Part shown: positions 49,853-61,286 of the stretch, piece after piece | Layout of the letters: the number at the start of each line of letters is the position of its first letter | How positions within the stretch are numbered: position 1 is the first letter of the stretch | DNA from: Antitrichia curtipendula | Lineage: Eukaryota; Streptophyta; Bryopsida; Hypnales; Leucodontaceae | Assembly: GCA_951230915.1 (NCBI GenBank) | Contig: OX579635.1 | Coordinates: 3,410,001 to 3,474,000, forward strand | Direction of reading: 5' to 3' | Length of the DNA stretch: 64,000 bases | Notes under the pieces: generated by a model | The model's database searches: none | The model's input: the letters and a program-made list of their open reading frames with translations, nothing else | Told to the model about the DNA's origin: nothing | Translations under genes and position numbers: made by a program

Positions 49853-49925
49853 GTCGTCGATTGGTGCCAAAGTTCGGTGGACTGCTTTCGAAGCATACAT
49901 ACAATCAAAATCATAATCGGATCCC

Positions 49926-52607
49926 ATTGAGGCAAAACGAGTTTTAGTTTCTTAAGAAAATCATTTAAAAAAAACATAGTCTGGAGTAATTTTTTTCCCT
50001 TAGGTTTGAAGAGGGAGAAATGGTAGTGTCACTGAGGTGCTTCCCCAGAATAGTCTTTACATCAATGGAAATTGTCCATGGGTTTAAAAAATTAAAAAAA
50101 AATTAAAAAAATAGTCTTTACTTACAACTGTCTTTATTTACTTTCCACATGTAAAGTTGAAGACAACCATCTTTCTACCAATTGTAGGTTAGACTGGCCC
50201 AATGTGACAATTTTGTTGAGTATAAAATTAGAGCATTCCACCTTTATCTTGTAATATAATAGCATACAAAGTTTCTATTAAATGGCACTCACGGTTATTG
50301 TAGAAACGAAGAATGCACCTATTCATCTTATAATTTGGATTATTTTTGGTTGACTACATACTTCAATGCTAAGATCTGTACATTAAGTGTTCATTGATAA
50401 TGTTGGTTTAAATGGCATGTTTTCAAAAGTGCCAAAATTGTAACATCCAATTGTATATAGCCATTTGAAGTGTTTATTTACAAAGAAATCTGAAATCTAA
50501 ACAATTTTAAATGTCAAATGTGTTGATGGAAAAAGCTCAAATTTAGGATTTGCATATTCACTTCAAAATTCTACTTTACAAGGTTTTCTACAATTTAAGA
50601 CCCACATCCAAAAAATAATTTGCTACATTGGTGAAATTTTACAAAATCAAACTAATTTTTTTTGCAAGGGTCTGACCATCTCTTCAATGATATTCCAAAA
50701 TATCTTGCCCACTTGCCACAGTAATATTGTTTTACATTCACAATATTTGACTTTTACTATAATTGTCTTCCAAGCAATCACAATAAAGGAGTTAGAGTGT
50801 ACTTAAGAGTGTTTGGAATATCTATTGTGCTCCTAAGAATTTGAGATGTTTCAAAGGATTATAAGCTCTAGATTGCAACATGGGCAGGTTTCTTCAAGAA
50901 AGGTGAGTTCATTAGTACATTGAAAAAAGACTAAGGTAGGAGGTCTAAAACAATTCACACTCAATTCTTCATAGTAAAGTTTCAATTGTATAGTTTGTAC
51001 ATTTATAATTCAAGTATTTATCCAAGAGTTGCTAACATCATTCTTTATTGATGAGTTCAATATTGGTCAATTTGGTTATGTTTGGAAAATGTAGAACAAA
51101 GTCAAGGTTAAACAATAGGGGTAGTCACACCTTCTTCACTCCGCACTTGGAGAATGGAGAACGGAGATGTGGCGGCTTTAGGTTGGCTTCATGTTGGCCC
51201 TCCACGCTAGAATATTCTTAACTAGTTATATCTTCTGCACTCCTAGTCTTCACCTCCGGAGGTAAATAATGGGAGTGGTGAAGACTTGTTCATTTAAGTA
51301 TATTCTCCATCTTGCACTGTACACCGTCTTCATGTTCATCCTATGCTCCACGTCAAATGTTGGTCTCCGATTCTCCACTCTCGTTCTCCAAACAACTTTT
51401 GGGGGTGTCACACCTTCTTCATCCACTGCGGCTCCCCATTGGTTCCTCCAAATCCTCATGAACTTGTCATTTTCCATTCTCCACCTGCCTGGAGAAGAAG
51501 GTGTGACTACTGCTAATATATCTTCTTTTTTATCAAAGTACATCTTCCTTGTTAAGAGGTTACGAGATAATATAATCATTTAAAACAAACAAATAATTGT
51601 ATAACTCCTTAATGATTGCACTATTTTTTAGCACACCTTTGTAGCAACAATTGAAGACTTAGTGTCAAAAATTTGACTTGTTCACATTCTAAAGTAGTAT
51701 GCTCTAAAAGCAACCACCTTCATCAAATCAACCCTATAATTAGCTCTGTAATGGATATGAGATGGTTTCAAAATCAACCTCTCTAGCCATTGAGTGGATC
51801 AAGGATAAAGTGTTATATATTGTAAGACCAATCATTCTCCTTGGTGTTGGGAGACAAATTTTGGGAGACCTATGATCACAAATAGGTGCCTACAATAGAA
51901 ATCTTTAAAAATTCATAAGTAATTCAATAATGTTGCAAAAAATATGAAATCACTTGTGTTACATGCCACATCTATTTCTCTTTGTCTTAAAAAATGAGTT
52001 CAAAATCTTCCCATCCACGGAAGCCCATGAAAATGGCGGACCGGCCCTTAAAGTGTCGCTTTTAGAGCAGACTACCTTATTCTGCAACCCACAAGCACAA
52101 CAGAGAAAGAGATGGCTAGACGAATTAAATAAATAGGCGACCTTCAAGTTGCATTCAATCGCTGCGACTGCAACACAGACCAAGCTCTAAATTACTGGAG
52201 CAAGGAAAGTCTGAATGCAGGGTCATAAAAGTCTGGAAAAATGAATGGCGGACCATATCTGTACGGTGAGAAAATACACCTGTCTAGATCTTATCTGTAT
52301 CTAGATTTTATCCGCATGCAACTAAAACGGATAGAATTCTGAATGTTATCTTGAGACCTTCAAACTAGGAGTCGGTTTTTCAGCAGCCAGTTCTTCAAAC
52401 GCCAGTCACGCCAATCTTTGAAACAACAATCAACCCAACAATTCTGAACAAGAGAATCACGCCAAAGACAAACTAAAACCGTATAAGCAATGGTGAAGCA
52501 ATAACGTCTGTTGAGCCAAGTCCCGAAATTAGGTTCACCTTAAGACTGGTTGGCCGTTCGTCTCCAAAGCCTGTGTGTGGCCCTGGCATGAGCTTTGTGA
52601 AGATTGA
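49926..52607. other. AT-rich spacer with a 390-bp TIR element
   Basis: No gene was recognised. The stretch 49.95-51.1 kb is AT-rich. A TIR element occupies 51121-51510. The part 52.2-52.6 kb is of normal composition and is probably the 3' flank of the UPF0548 gene. Confidence 0.5.
51121..51510. mobile_element. Non-autonomous TIR element, 390 bp
   Basis: Perfect 17-bp inverted ends: GTAGTCACACCTTCTTC (51121-51137) and GAAGAAGGTGTGACTAC (51494-51510). Inside, TGTCACACCTTCTTCATCC (about 51405-51423) is a third, internal copy of the terminus, and AGTCTTCACCTCC / GGTGAAGAC form an inner inverted repeat. No clear target duplication was found, so the superfamily is open. No coding capacity. Confidence 0.75.
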
Positions 52608-53766
52608 TCAAGCCGGACTCACAGGAGATTTCCTCTCGGTCGGTGTGACTGACACTGCGCGCTGCATTGCGGCCATGGATTGCTTGGCGAACATCTTTTG
52701 TTGGAGGCGAACAACGGGGTATCCAACAAATGACAAGAAATTTGCAGGCTTGGAAAATGAAAAAACCTCGTACCACACGGAGTCATCGTCCCTCCATTCC
52801 ACCATAAACTTCTCCTCCCCTGCCTGGCACAACATCGTCGAAGTTAGGCATAACTATGGTGCATTTGGGGGCGTCAGAACTGAAATTTGAATGTGAAGGT
52901 TCAAAACCCAGTTCTGACCTCCCCTAGAATCTCCTTGCAAACCTCATTGTAACAAGGAGATGTAAGAATATATATTACCAGCAGGTGACCGTGGAGCGTC
53001 CCACTTGCATAGGCGAAGGCCGCTTGCTGACAGTGTTTCTGGTCAGGCGTCTTGGAATCCACGTGCAGGATTTGAAGCGGGGTGGTAATCCATGTCACTA
53101 CTTCATGTGCACACACGCAAAACTTGGTCCCTTCTGTTATGGGAGTGCGTGCGTCTACGGAAGCCCAGGGTAACTGGAAATGCCTACATGATTCATGGGT
53201 TATCAACAATGGAATTGAGTTGCGAAGAGATATATTAAGAGGCGCCAGATTTGAAAGTTTTGCAGAATTGCTCTCTAACATAGACTACAGCAAAGAAGAG
53301 CATGAGAAGTAGGAATTGGTAATGTAACTCTACCCCCAGTTCTGCAGGACTTTCTTCCCTTGTAAGAAAGCGCCTTCCCCATATCCAAGCTTCGCGCTGG
53401 CGTGGTTGATGGCAAAACCCTCTCGCTTCAGTTCCTCAGCACGATGTCCGGACATTGGAGACTCTCGGGTCGCTCCCTTAAATTTGACGTCATAGTTAAA
53501 TTCATCATCTCTGTCACGACAACACTGGCTTAGCAACTGTGTAGCTTGTGCTTGTCCAGCAACTGAAAAATTGGACGAAACCTCCCTTCAGATTCAACCG
53601 AAACCCCTAACTAGGATTTTAGGTGAAGCTCGGAACACGAAACGCAAGAAATTAAAACAGACGAATTATACCCATCACGGAGGCAGGTGAGATGTTATTA
53701 CTTGCAACGAGCGAGAAACGCAGCCTGATCTTTCGGCGATGGCCGATGCCACGATAAGAACATCAT
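52608..53766 (-). CDS. UPF0548 (DUF1990) family protein
   Basis: Four exons on the minus strand (53766-53702, 53510-53334, 53183-52979, 52823-52608) give 220 aa with GT-AG introns. The product begins MMFLSWHRPSPKDQAAFLARC; either of two adjacent ATGs could be used. Recognised DUF1990 blocks are FNYDVKFKGAT, GFAINHASAKLGYGE, KKVLQNWGHFQLPWASVD, GTKFCVCAHEV, FAYASGTLHGHLLAGEEKF, VWYEVFSFSKPANFLSFVGYP and LQQKMFAKQSMAAM. The family is found in plants and bacteria, and its biochemical role is not established. Length and motif order match plant members, so the gene seems complete. Recognition is from remembered family sequence, not a search. Confidence 0.9.
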
Positions 53767-54726
53767 CGTTCCTTAGTGAAGCCGATATAGAACCTGCTAC
53801 AGGAGGCACATCACACGACAGAATCAGAGTTGCAATATTCGTTGGGGTTAGGGTTCAGCCGGTGGCGAGGCGAGAGATGTAGCAACGCGCTTGGGCAGAG
53901 GGGCACCTAGGCTGCAATGCTGTTTTGGACGGCAGTAAGAGTCTAGGTTAGGACTCCCCAATTCTTATGAGCCAAACCCACCGCCACTTTCTGCGCCCTA
54001 AAGGGCAACATTCCCAATCGAACGCCTGATCCGTCTTCCCCAAAATTCACGCCATACCACCACAGGCGAGACGCTATGTCCAGTTATTTTGAAAAATCGT
54101 CGTTCTAGTTTTCAGAGCTCTCTAAGGTTTGAATTTTTTTATCAAGTCGCAGAATGACAATTTCTAAGTACATTGTATTGGGAACTGTCCAGACAGTTTT
54201 GGTGCACATCTTCTGATACCTTGTGTTATTTCTGATTCAGAAGGCAAAAACTCCGGAATGTCGCATAAGGACATATGACAGAGTTGGATGTTAAGCACTC
54301 GATCAATCGATTTCTTCGACTCTACAAAATCTAAGCGCCAAAATGACTAGGTACAGAAAATCGAATGAGCCAGAGGAGTCATGCGGTCACTGAGGAATAC
54401 AAGCATGCCAGGATTTGTTGCTTCACGGAAACATGATACGATGAATACGGTCGACTGAATTCCAATAACGCTTTCTGAAACTACCGATAGAAAGTCATCA
54501 GGTTGTCCAGTTCGAATTAAATCCTAACACGACTGGCAATACCCTAGCGTAGTAATCTCAGGGACATTGCTTTAAACCCTAAAAATTCAATCCCTAAACC
54601 GCTCCAGGGACTTCACTTATGCACACAACCACCAGCTGCAAGATTGGGCTGCGTCGCTACAGTGTTCGGATTGAAAAATTTCAAAGACAGTCAATGAAAT
54701 CCACGGCAAGTATTAATGTCACTAAC
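53767..54726. other. Upstream region of the UPF0548 gene
   Basis: The first few hundred bases are likely promoter and leader of the minus-strand UPF0548 gene. No other gene was recognised. A possible last exon of the hypothetical gene below could start at an acceptor near 54662 (minus strand) and would run only about 13 codons to a stop. Confidence 0.4.
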
Positions 54727-55013
54727 CTGGGAAAAGGTGCGGGCCGGTTGGAAGTTGGGGCTCGGGCTTGCCTGTTCACGGTCCATGGCGAAACGCGGCT
54801 CCACACTCCTTCCCCTCCTGAAGTGGACGTCACAGTCTGAGGACTCGGCTCCTCTGCTATTGGAGCGCACAAAATTTCTTCAACATTAACAGGAAAACCC
54901 GGCTGCAAGGCGACTTCACTCAAAAAGGTCAGTCTCGTAGATAAGGCGCCACCATCCTTAATGGTAGATGTAAGCTTATTAACTTCGGAATTTACTTTTG
55001 ATTCCCGAATGAC
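54727..55013 (-). CDS. Possible exon of an unknown gene, abutting a MITE
   Basis: One minus-strand frame is open for about 95 codons, from the MITE border at 55013 to a plausible GT donor after 54727 (FLSEVALQPGFPVNVEEIL ... NRPAPFP). Composition and residue use look coding, but no family is recognised. No start is evident; an internal Met lies at 54923. If real, the exon either starts within or is cut off by the MITE at 55014. It may equally be untranslated sequence. Confidence 0.25.
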
Positions 55014-55267
55014 GGCCGGGGTGAACTGACCCCCTCCCAGGCCTCCCTCATCCCCCTGGGAAAACCCTGAAATTTTTTATTTTCCATGCACGAATTTTTT
55101 TGCAAATTCTGAATTCATATTTGCAATCAGAGGCCCCAAATTAGCTAGGTGGCTACGGAGAATAGATTTTACACGGCACAAAATAGGGGGCTTCTTTTTA
55201 TATGCACCCCTGGATGGACTTTGGCAGGACGAGCGAGGGGGCCAGCCAAGTGACTAGCTCCCACCGG
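55014..55267. mobile_element. hAT-like MITE with a damaged right end
   Basis: Left terminus GGCCGGGGTGAACTGACC at 55014. The interior (CTGGGAAAACCCTGAAATTT, ATTTTCCATGCA, CAGAGGCCCCAAATTAGC, CACAAAATAGGGGG) nearly matches the copy at 60781. The right end keeps GGACGAGCGAGGGGGCCAG, but then diverges (CCAAGTGACTAGCTCCCACCGG), so the exact border and target duplication are unclear. Confidence 0.75.
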
Positions 55268-55715
55268 AAGCCAGGCCGATTGGGGGTGTACATTACGTCT
55301 CACCCACCACAGCACAATTAATTCTAAGTTGACTAAGTTGACTACAGGATCTACGCCAATGACAAATTGACAAATGCTTGCAAAGTGGAGTAGTTTCAAG
55401 CAGGGGCGTGGCTAGTCCTGCTAATGGCTCCGTCCATGCCTCTCATCAGATCACCATCTTGGTTCTAATTCAATCTTCTCGGGTGGAAATTTAGTTGACA
55501 GTTAGTGTTTAATCATAATTAGTACTGCCACTGAATATGTGCCACCAAGCAACAGTAGTGACGAATACTCTAGATACGGAGGCAGAAACAGCTGCCCAGA
55601 ATTCAAGAGCGTATTCGGAGCAAATCTAGCAGGGGAAGTGACAGAGAAACCGGAATGAGAGAGAAAAAGTGCTTCATATTTATCCTTGCAGATTTCTCGA
55701 GCACAAAACTACAGA
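55268..55715. other. Spacer without a recognisable gene
   Basis: Between the MITE and the RIO1 stop codon. Probably holds the RIO1 3' untranslated region. Nothing else was identified. Confidence 0.4.
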
Positions 55716-58700
55716 CTACCTCGTGCACTTGGACTTAGCCAATTTCTTCTTCTTCTTTTTTAAGGCTTTTGGAAGCTTGGTCTTCCGTGCCTCTCGCTTT
55801 TCAGCTTTAACTTTCTTCTTGTTTTCTTTCCTAGCTAAACGAGCTGCCTCCTTCGGGTCCCTGGGCGCACCATCTGCCTGACCTTCATCATCATCACTAC
55901 TGTCTTCATCATCAGAGTTTTCAGAAGCTCCATCATCTTCCTCGTCGTCATTCTGGATTTCATTTGTGGCAAGATCTTTGACATTCCGTGTCTGATCTTC
56001 AGCTGGTCTAGCAATATCTCTTGAAGCGCCTTCCACACCGTTCTGAACTTGACTCGTAGAAAGATCTTTGGTATCTTCGACTTTGGTATTTCGTGCAAAA
56101 CCTGCGTCATCATCTTCTTCATCATCATCCTCGTCATCCTCGTCATCAGTGAAGGCTCCATTTGTTGCAAGATCTTTGGCATCCTCAGTAGGTCTTGCAT
56201 GGTCGGATGATAACCGAACTCCGGAAAGATCCTCTGTCAACCCAGTAATAGTTTGGTAATAGATGCCCTCAGTATCCTTCCCGCTCTTGATCCGCTCCTG
56301 ATCTCTTTCATAGTCTTCGACTTGGTCTAGAGATTTCGGGATAAATGACTGAAAAGAAAAACAGACGATTCAAGTTTACTACAACCTTAAAATATTTTAC
56401 AAGGACTACAGGCTTGATCAATCCTTAAAGGTCAGTCTTTTGAAAATACAATGAAAACCTGACCCCAAGGGACCACCTGTGACGTTTAAAGGCTAAAAAG
56501 CAGAGCAAAGAAGAGTACGAAAATATGCCACTTCAACAAAAGGTAAGACCGAGGACACACCTGGATGAAGACAGCCTCGGCAACCTGCTCTTCAGCAGTC
56601 TGTTCTGACGACCTATCCTTAATTTTCCCTTGAATCTGAAAAAAAAGCATTACCGTTAGGTCACGTAGACCAAAGTAAAACGTCTAGGATTTTTGGAAGT
56701 ATAACTAGCACAGGCAAGTTCAGTAAAGTCAACATACTGTTGCAGAGACGATACCTTCTCAAGATAGTCATCAATCTGGTCTTCAGCAAGAGATGAATCC
56801 ACAACAAAATCAAAAAGTTCTCGTGTGCTCATCACTCCCACGCCGTTTTTCCTAAAAAAGTCCTGTACATTGGTAGCACAACCTTAACGTACTGGATCAT
56901 TATAACATATCCACAAATTAAGATACATCATAGGATTGATGTTCTATTTCATCATCGAGATTGAAAAATTTTGTCAGCAATCGAAGTAATCAGAAACCTT
57001 CAAAAAACGTACACCTTCTCTACAAGAACTGCATCACAAACATCGCCACAAACTAGGGATTCTACACCATCAGCAAGTTCTTTCTTGAGCATAAAAAGGA
57101 CCGTCACGAACAGCTACCATTGCAAAGCAGAAAAATTAAAACCAATTTTTAGCAAAAGAAGAGAGGCAGGAGACCAACCGAGACATGCAAACAATCCTCC
57201 CTTAGAAAATTCAGAGCACGAGGATGATCTAATTCCACTGATTGCGAAACATCGATGATGTACAGATGACCCTGCAATACAGTCCAAATGCTTAGAATCC
57301 CAAGAAGAATACGTTAATCATTCAGACTACGACATTACAAGCATCTCCTCAACAATCTAGTCTGTTGAACTCGAAATGAGTGGTGCTTGATGCACAAATA
57401 TACCACGTAAATCATTGACAAAGTACAGGAATTCCATATGTTATAATACTAATATTTATTCCAGGAATTCCATATGTTATAATTCATAGTTCATTAAGAT
57501 TTTCTTTCCGATTAGATCAGTTTTCTCGTCGGAAATAAATCAATCACCTATTCCATTCATTATTCTATATGACCGAAATGAAAACATATTAGAAATACAG
57601 TGAAAAGGTCATATCCGGTCCATTCTATGCAACTGGAGTTATACCTCGTGATAAAGTATGTTGTATTCACTCAGATCTCCATGTACGAGTTTACACACTT
57701 GATACATTTTGCGCATCGTCAATACTATCTGCATATACGAAAAATTCAAGAAGCCTGGTCAATATTGGGCGCCCATATAACTCGATAATATCTGCACTCA
57801 GATATTCAGTAACAAAGTCCAAAAGAGAAGCTGCCACAATGCACGAGTCAATGATGGAGGATTCAATTGAGAGGAAGTACAGGGGCTTGTGATTGCTTGC
57901 CTCAAAATAACATTCGCGCATTTTGGATTCAGAAAGGACAGCATCCTTCAGTCGTGGAGCAGCCCAGCTCTCCTTTCCTATGACCAGGATACAATCAAGT
58001 GTCAAAGAATATACCGTCGCAGACTAAAAATGTAACTATCAGCTTGCAATTTATTTCATGTAGTGGTGTCAAGGGTTCTAGCTGCAAATTATCATCAGTA
58101 ACGACGGTCAAAGATAAGCTCATCGCGCTGGTACAATTACTAATTGTCATCTTCTAGATTTGAGAGCCTTAGACTAACTGTTGATTCACAAGTGAACAGA
58201 ACTTAGAATTTAGAAAGAAAAACGAAACGTACCAATGAAGGACATGACGAGTACATGCAGTCGAAGAAGAACAGGAGTCGGGCTAAGAATCCCTGCAGAA
58301 TTTAACCTGCAAATATATTCACCTCGTCAATTATGCACAGAAGCACAGAAGTGTACCACTTGAAACGCTTTTTACAAATTAAAAGCCTACATCAAAACGG
58401 AATCACCAGGCATCTAATCGATACGCATCGAAAGAGAGGCATCTAGGAGCACTGATTTAGATAGAAGCACAGTATCCATGTTAAGTACCTGTTCAGGTTA
58501 CGCATCTCCTTCTCTGCCCAGGTTTTCACCATCTTCCGAGGGTTATGCTTACTATACCCATGTCGGAACCTAAAATCTCCTTGAACGTATCTCTCCCGAT
58601 CCCTGTTCATGACAAAGATGAGATAACGTCAAAAACAAGCTCTGATGCTTCTTTTCTTCAAGATATCCGACTAACTAGCACAGAATATTGATCACAATCC

Positions 58701-59671
58701 TTCGCAAGAGTCACCTATTATTTCAAGGTATTAAATTGACCAATTGGATTGATCTCGTCGTGAAAATTATAATTCAAATGCTGTCGAATTTTATTTCAAT
58801 TGGACATGTTGGTCAAAAAGTAAACAAAATTGGTAGAAAAGAAATTCCCCATGTGCCGTTATCCAAACAGATCAAGGTTAGGGTTTCACGAAAACTTCGA
58901 AAATCTCCATTTCGGTTAAACCCTAAACCCAAATTGGGCTGTACTTCAGGGGTTCATAGGTTATTTCACCAAAGGTTCATAGCTTGTGAAATCACAGAGA
59001 GCTTACTTAAACACAAGAATGGAGGTTTTGAAGACTTTAACAGCCAGCTCCTCTCCTGTGGCGGTGATTGCATGATAAACATTGGCCTGAAAGAATGTCA
59101 AATCGTGCGTCAATGTGCATATCAAAGGACGTCTATCTCTTCAGAAGCCACAGGCTCAAAATACGACCTATTCAAATATACAATCAGCTCCAGAGGTGCA
59201 TCAATTCGAAGGGAAAAAAATTGGCGACCTCAGGTCGCCATCCGCTCTAAAGGATTCGATTTCACCTCTTTTCCAGTTGATATGCACCCATTAAGCTCCT
59301 TAAACACGCCACGGTTCAGCATCTTAAAAAGCACCATACGCGTCCTAGGATCGAGGGCCTGACAGCATAAAAAGAGAGTTTAGGAGGAAATTAGGGTTTA
59401 GGGTTTAACCAAAACCCCGAAACATTATAACCACCACAAGGAACTACAAACTTGTCGATAATCGAGAAAACGAAGGTAAAACCCGTCGTCACACCTGCTC
59501 CACGGTGGCCCTGTCTTCCTTCCCCTTCACGTTAATCCGGCCTTCACCCTGTCGCCGCATGCTGTCTTTCACCGACGTGACAACCGAATTGGCCATTCCC
59601 ATACCGAAATTCTCCTTGAGCATCGACATCTCCGTCTCCTCCATCATCTCCAGGGACCAGGAGGTCTCCAT
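55716..59671 (-). CDS. RIO1: RIO1 atypical serine/threonine kinase
   Basis: Eleven exons on the minus strand: 59671-59495, 59358-59266, 59086-59007, 58602-58489, 58306-58233, 57977-57901, 57728-57645, 57271-57179, 56862-56755, 56635-56561 and 56348-55716. They join to 535 aa. Motifs: [18 protein letters not shown], the P-loop-like STGKEANVYHA (86-96), ATP-binding Lys107 in [28 protein letters not shown], the catalytic loop HGDLSEYN (221-228, Asp223, Asn228), IIDVSQ (metal Asp240) and [12 protein letters not shown]. The long acidic tail ends in the family's basic [22 protein letters not shown]1 drives late cytoplasmic maturation of the 40S ribosomal subunit. Intron 6 has a GC-AG pair (GAG/GCAAGC); the rest are GT-AG. 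An optional in-frame exon may lie at 57113-57015. Confidence 0.95.
57015..57113 (-). other. Candidate in-frame cassette exon in RIO1
   Basis: Inside the intron between RIO1 exons 8 and 9, a 99-nt open segment is bounded by an AG acceptor (GCAATGGTAG) and a GT donor (GAGAAG/GTGTAC). Both borders fall between codons in the phase of the flanking exons. It would add 33 residues ([20 protein letters not shown] and 13 more) between HVS and DFFRK. Known RIO1 proteins, as I recall them, run straight through this point, so inclusion would alter the C-lobe of the kinase. Confidence 0.4.
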
Positions 59672-60780
59672 GGCGCACAGTCTCTCGCCACTCCTGGAAA
59701 ACAGAGATGAAAAACTCCAAAACTTCGAAGTTGCAGGGTTTAGAGCTCTAAAACCCTAGAACGCAGAACCAAAAAAGTAAGAAGTTTGCTTAAGTTTGTC
59801 AAACTTTCTAAGTTTATTATTATCCCGAGCGAGCGATACTAGCAAATGAAATTCAAAATCGCAAGGGCGAAACCCTAAGTAATCGAACCAGATGATGCCC
59901 AAAATGTACGCAGTTTGAGTGAAAGGAAAGGAAAGAAAGAAAGAGAACCAATTTCGACAAGCAAGAGGATAACAAGAATTCGTAGTACCTGACGTTATTG
60001 AAGCAGCTCGCGATTGGAGCAACTCAAGATTGATTTCCCAGCTAATAAACAAGGCCAAGTATTTATTACTCTTTTTTTCTTTTCTTTTCTTTCTGGAGAC
60101 AAATGAAACGGGATTTCATTGCAAGGCAAAATAGATAATTACCAGCCACAAGTAGCCAACTTTCTTTCAATCTCTTAGAATCATTTCCCTAAAAGAGAAT
60201 TCCGAAATATTGAAAATAAGGAGGTATCTTACCTGTGACTTCCAATCTTGCATGTCCTAAACTGACACTGAAAATATCACGACTAACAGCTCCGGGGCTA
60301 AAGTGTTGAAGATACCACGAGGAATAGCTACAGGGCTAAAGTATTGAAGTAAACTCCTGAAAAATTCGCCAGCCAGTATTATCAGAGCAAGATCAAATTA
60401 AAATGCAGCTGATTCAAATACAAGCAAGCACACTAGAACAAAACTATCATTCCATTGGCATTGTCAATATTTCATCAGACTACTACATCTGCAATTTCTG
60501 GCAACAGCAGGATCGCGCTCTTCTCTACATCATCCTGTTACCAAACCAAAACCCTAAGTGTGTTGGTAGCTGCACTCACGACGGATCAAAGGAAGTAGGT
60601 TTGCAACCAAAAACAATAGCTAGCCCTCATTACAACCGCAACAAAAGTATACGCGGAAGAAAAGTGCACTGCAGATTCACCACACCTAGAAACACTCTGC
60701 AGCCGTCAATTCCAATTCATGGCCGCACCCGAATACAAGAACAGCGCTCCTGTAGCACAGAAAACCCAAACCCACAATCA
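59672..60780. other. RIO1 promoter/leader and adjoining spacer
   Basis: The first 350 bases are probably the RIO1 leader and promoter on the minus strand. A pyrimidine-rich tract (CTTTTTTTCTTTTC...) lies near 60070-60092. A 141-codon frame at 60403-60828 (+) runs into the MITE and has no family motif, so it is not called. Bases 60773-60780 (CACAATCA) are the left target duplication of that MITE. Confidence 0.45.
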
Positions 60781-61013
60781 GGCCAGGGTGAACTGACCCC
60801 CTCGCTCGTCCCCCTGGGAAAACCCTGAAATTTTTTATTTTCCATGCATGAATCTTTTTGGAAATTCTGAATTCATTTTTGCAATCAGAGGCCCCAAGTT
60901 AGCTATGGGCTGTAGAAAATAGATTTTACATGGCACAAAATAGGGGACTTTCTTTTATATGCACCGTTGGATGGACTTCAACAGGACAAGTGAGGGGCCA
61001 GTTCACCCCGGCT
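60781..61013. mobile_element. Complete hAT-like MITE, 233 bp
   Basis: It begins GGCCAGGGTGAACTGACCCC and ends GGGGCCAGTTCACCCCGGCT, with inverted ends of about 28 bp. Flanks CACAATCA (60773-60780) and CACAACCA (61014-61021) form an 8-bp duplication with one mismatch, as for hAT elements. No coding capacity. It is the best preserved of at least five copies in the window. Confidence 0.85.
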
Positions 61014-61286
61014 CACAACCAAGCTCATACTATGCTGTACACAAAATAGTGAAATTAGATTGCCTTAACAATTAGGTTGCACTACATCAAGAAAGTTACT
61101 TTGCAAGCCATCAAAGTCAACCAAAATTTCTGAGAATATTTTCATTTGTACACTTGGAGGTTCATGAGTTCTAGTTACAACATTATTGATTAGTGATGAT
61201 TCGTTTTTTGGAAATAACTTTTGTATTCTAACTCCAAATGACTCAAGGTCTTGTCTAATTTTTTGCAATATTCAAAAATACTTTAT

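Larger units (their letters stand above)
48460..49925 (+). repeat. Arm 2 of the inverted duplication carrying a RING gene
   Basis: Inverted counterpart of 41765-43440, with the RING gene at 49136-49852 in its middle. Downstream similarity runs about 75 bp (ATTAGGTCGT, GTGGACTGCT and TACAATC blocks). Upstream similarity reaches the CGGCACTT/ACCACCGAG region at about 48466. Confidence 0.8.

Noticed and set aside
52573..53312. Plus-strand genes over the UPF0548 locus
   Set aside because: The minus strand gives a complete four-exon DUF1990 protein. The plus-strand frames have no motifs.
55835..56200. Met-rich frame over the RIO1 tail
   Set aside because: Shifted reading of the GAT/GAA acidic repeats of RIO1. 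The other frame is the RIO1 C-terminus with its family-typical basic ending.
60403..60828. A 141-codon plus-strand gene
   Set aside because: No family motif, and its 3' end lies inside the MITE at 60781.
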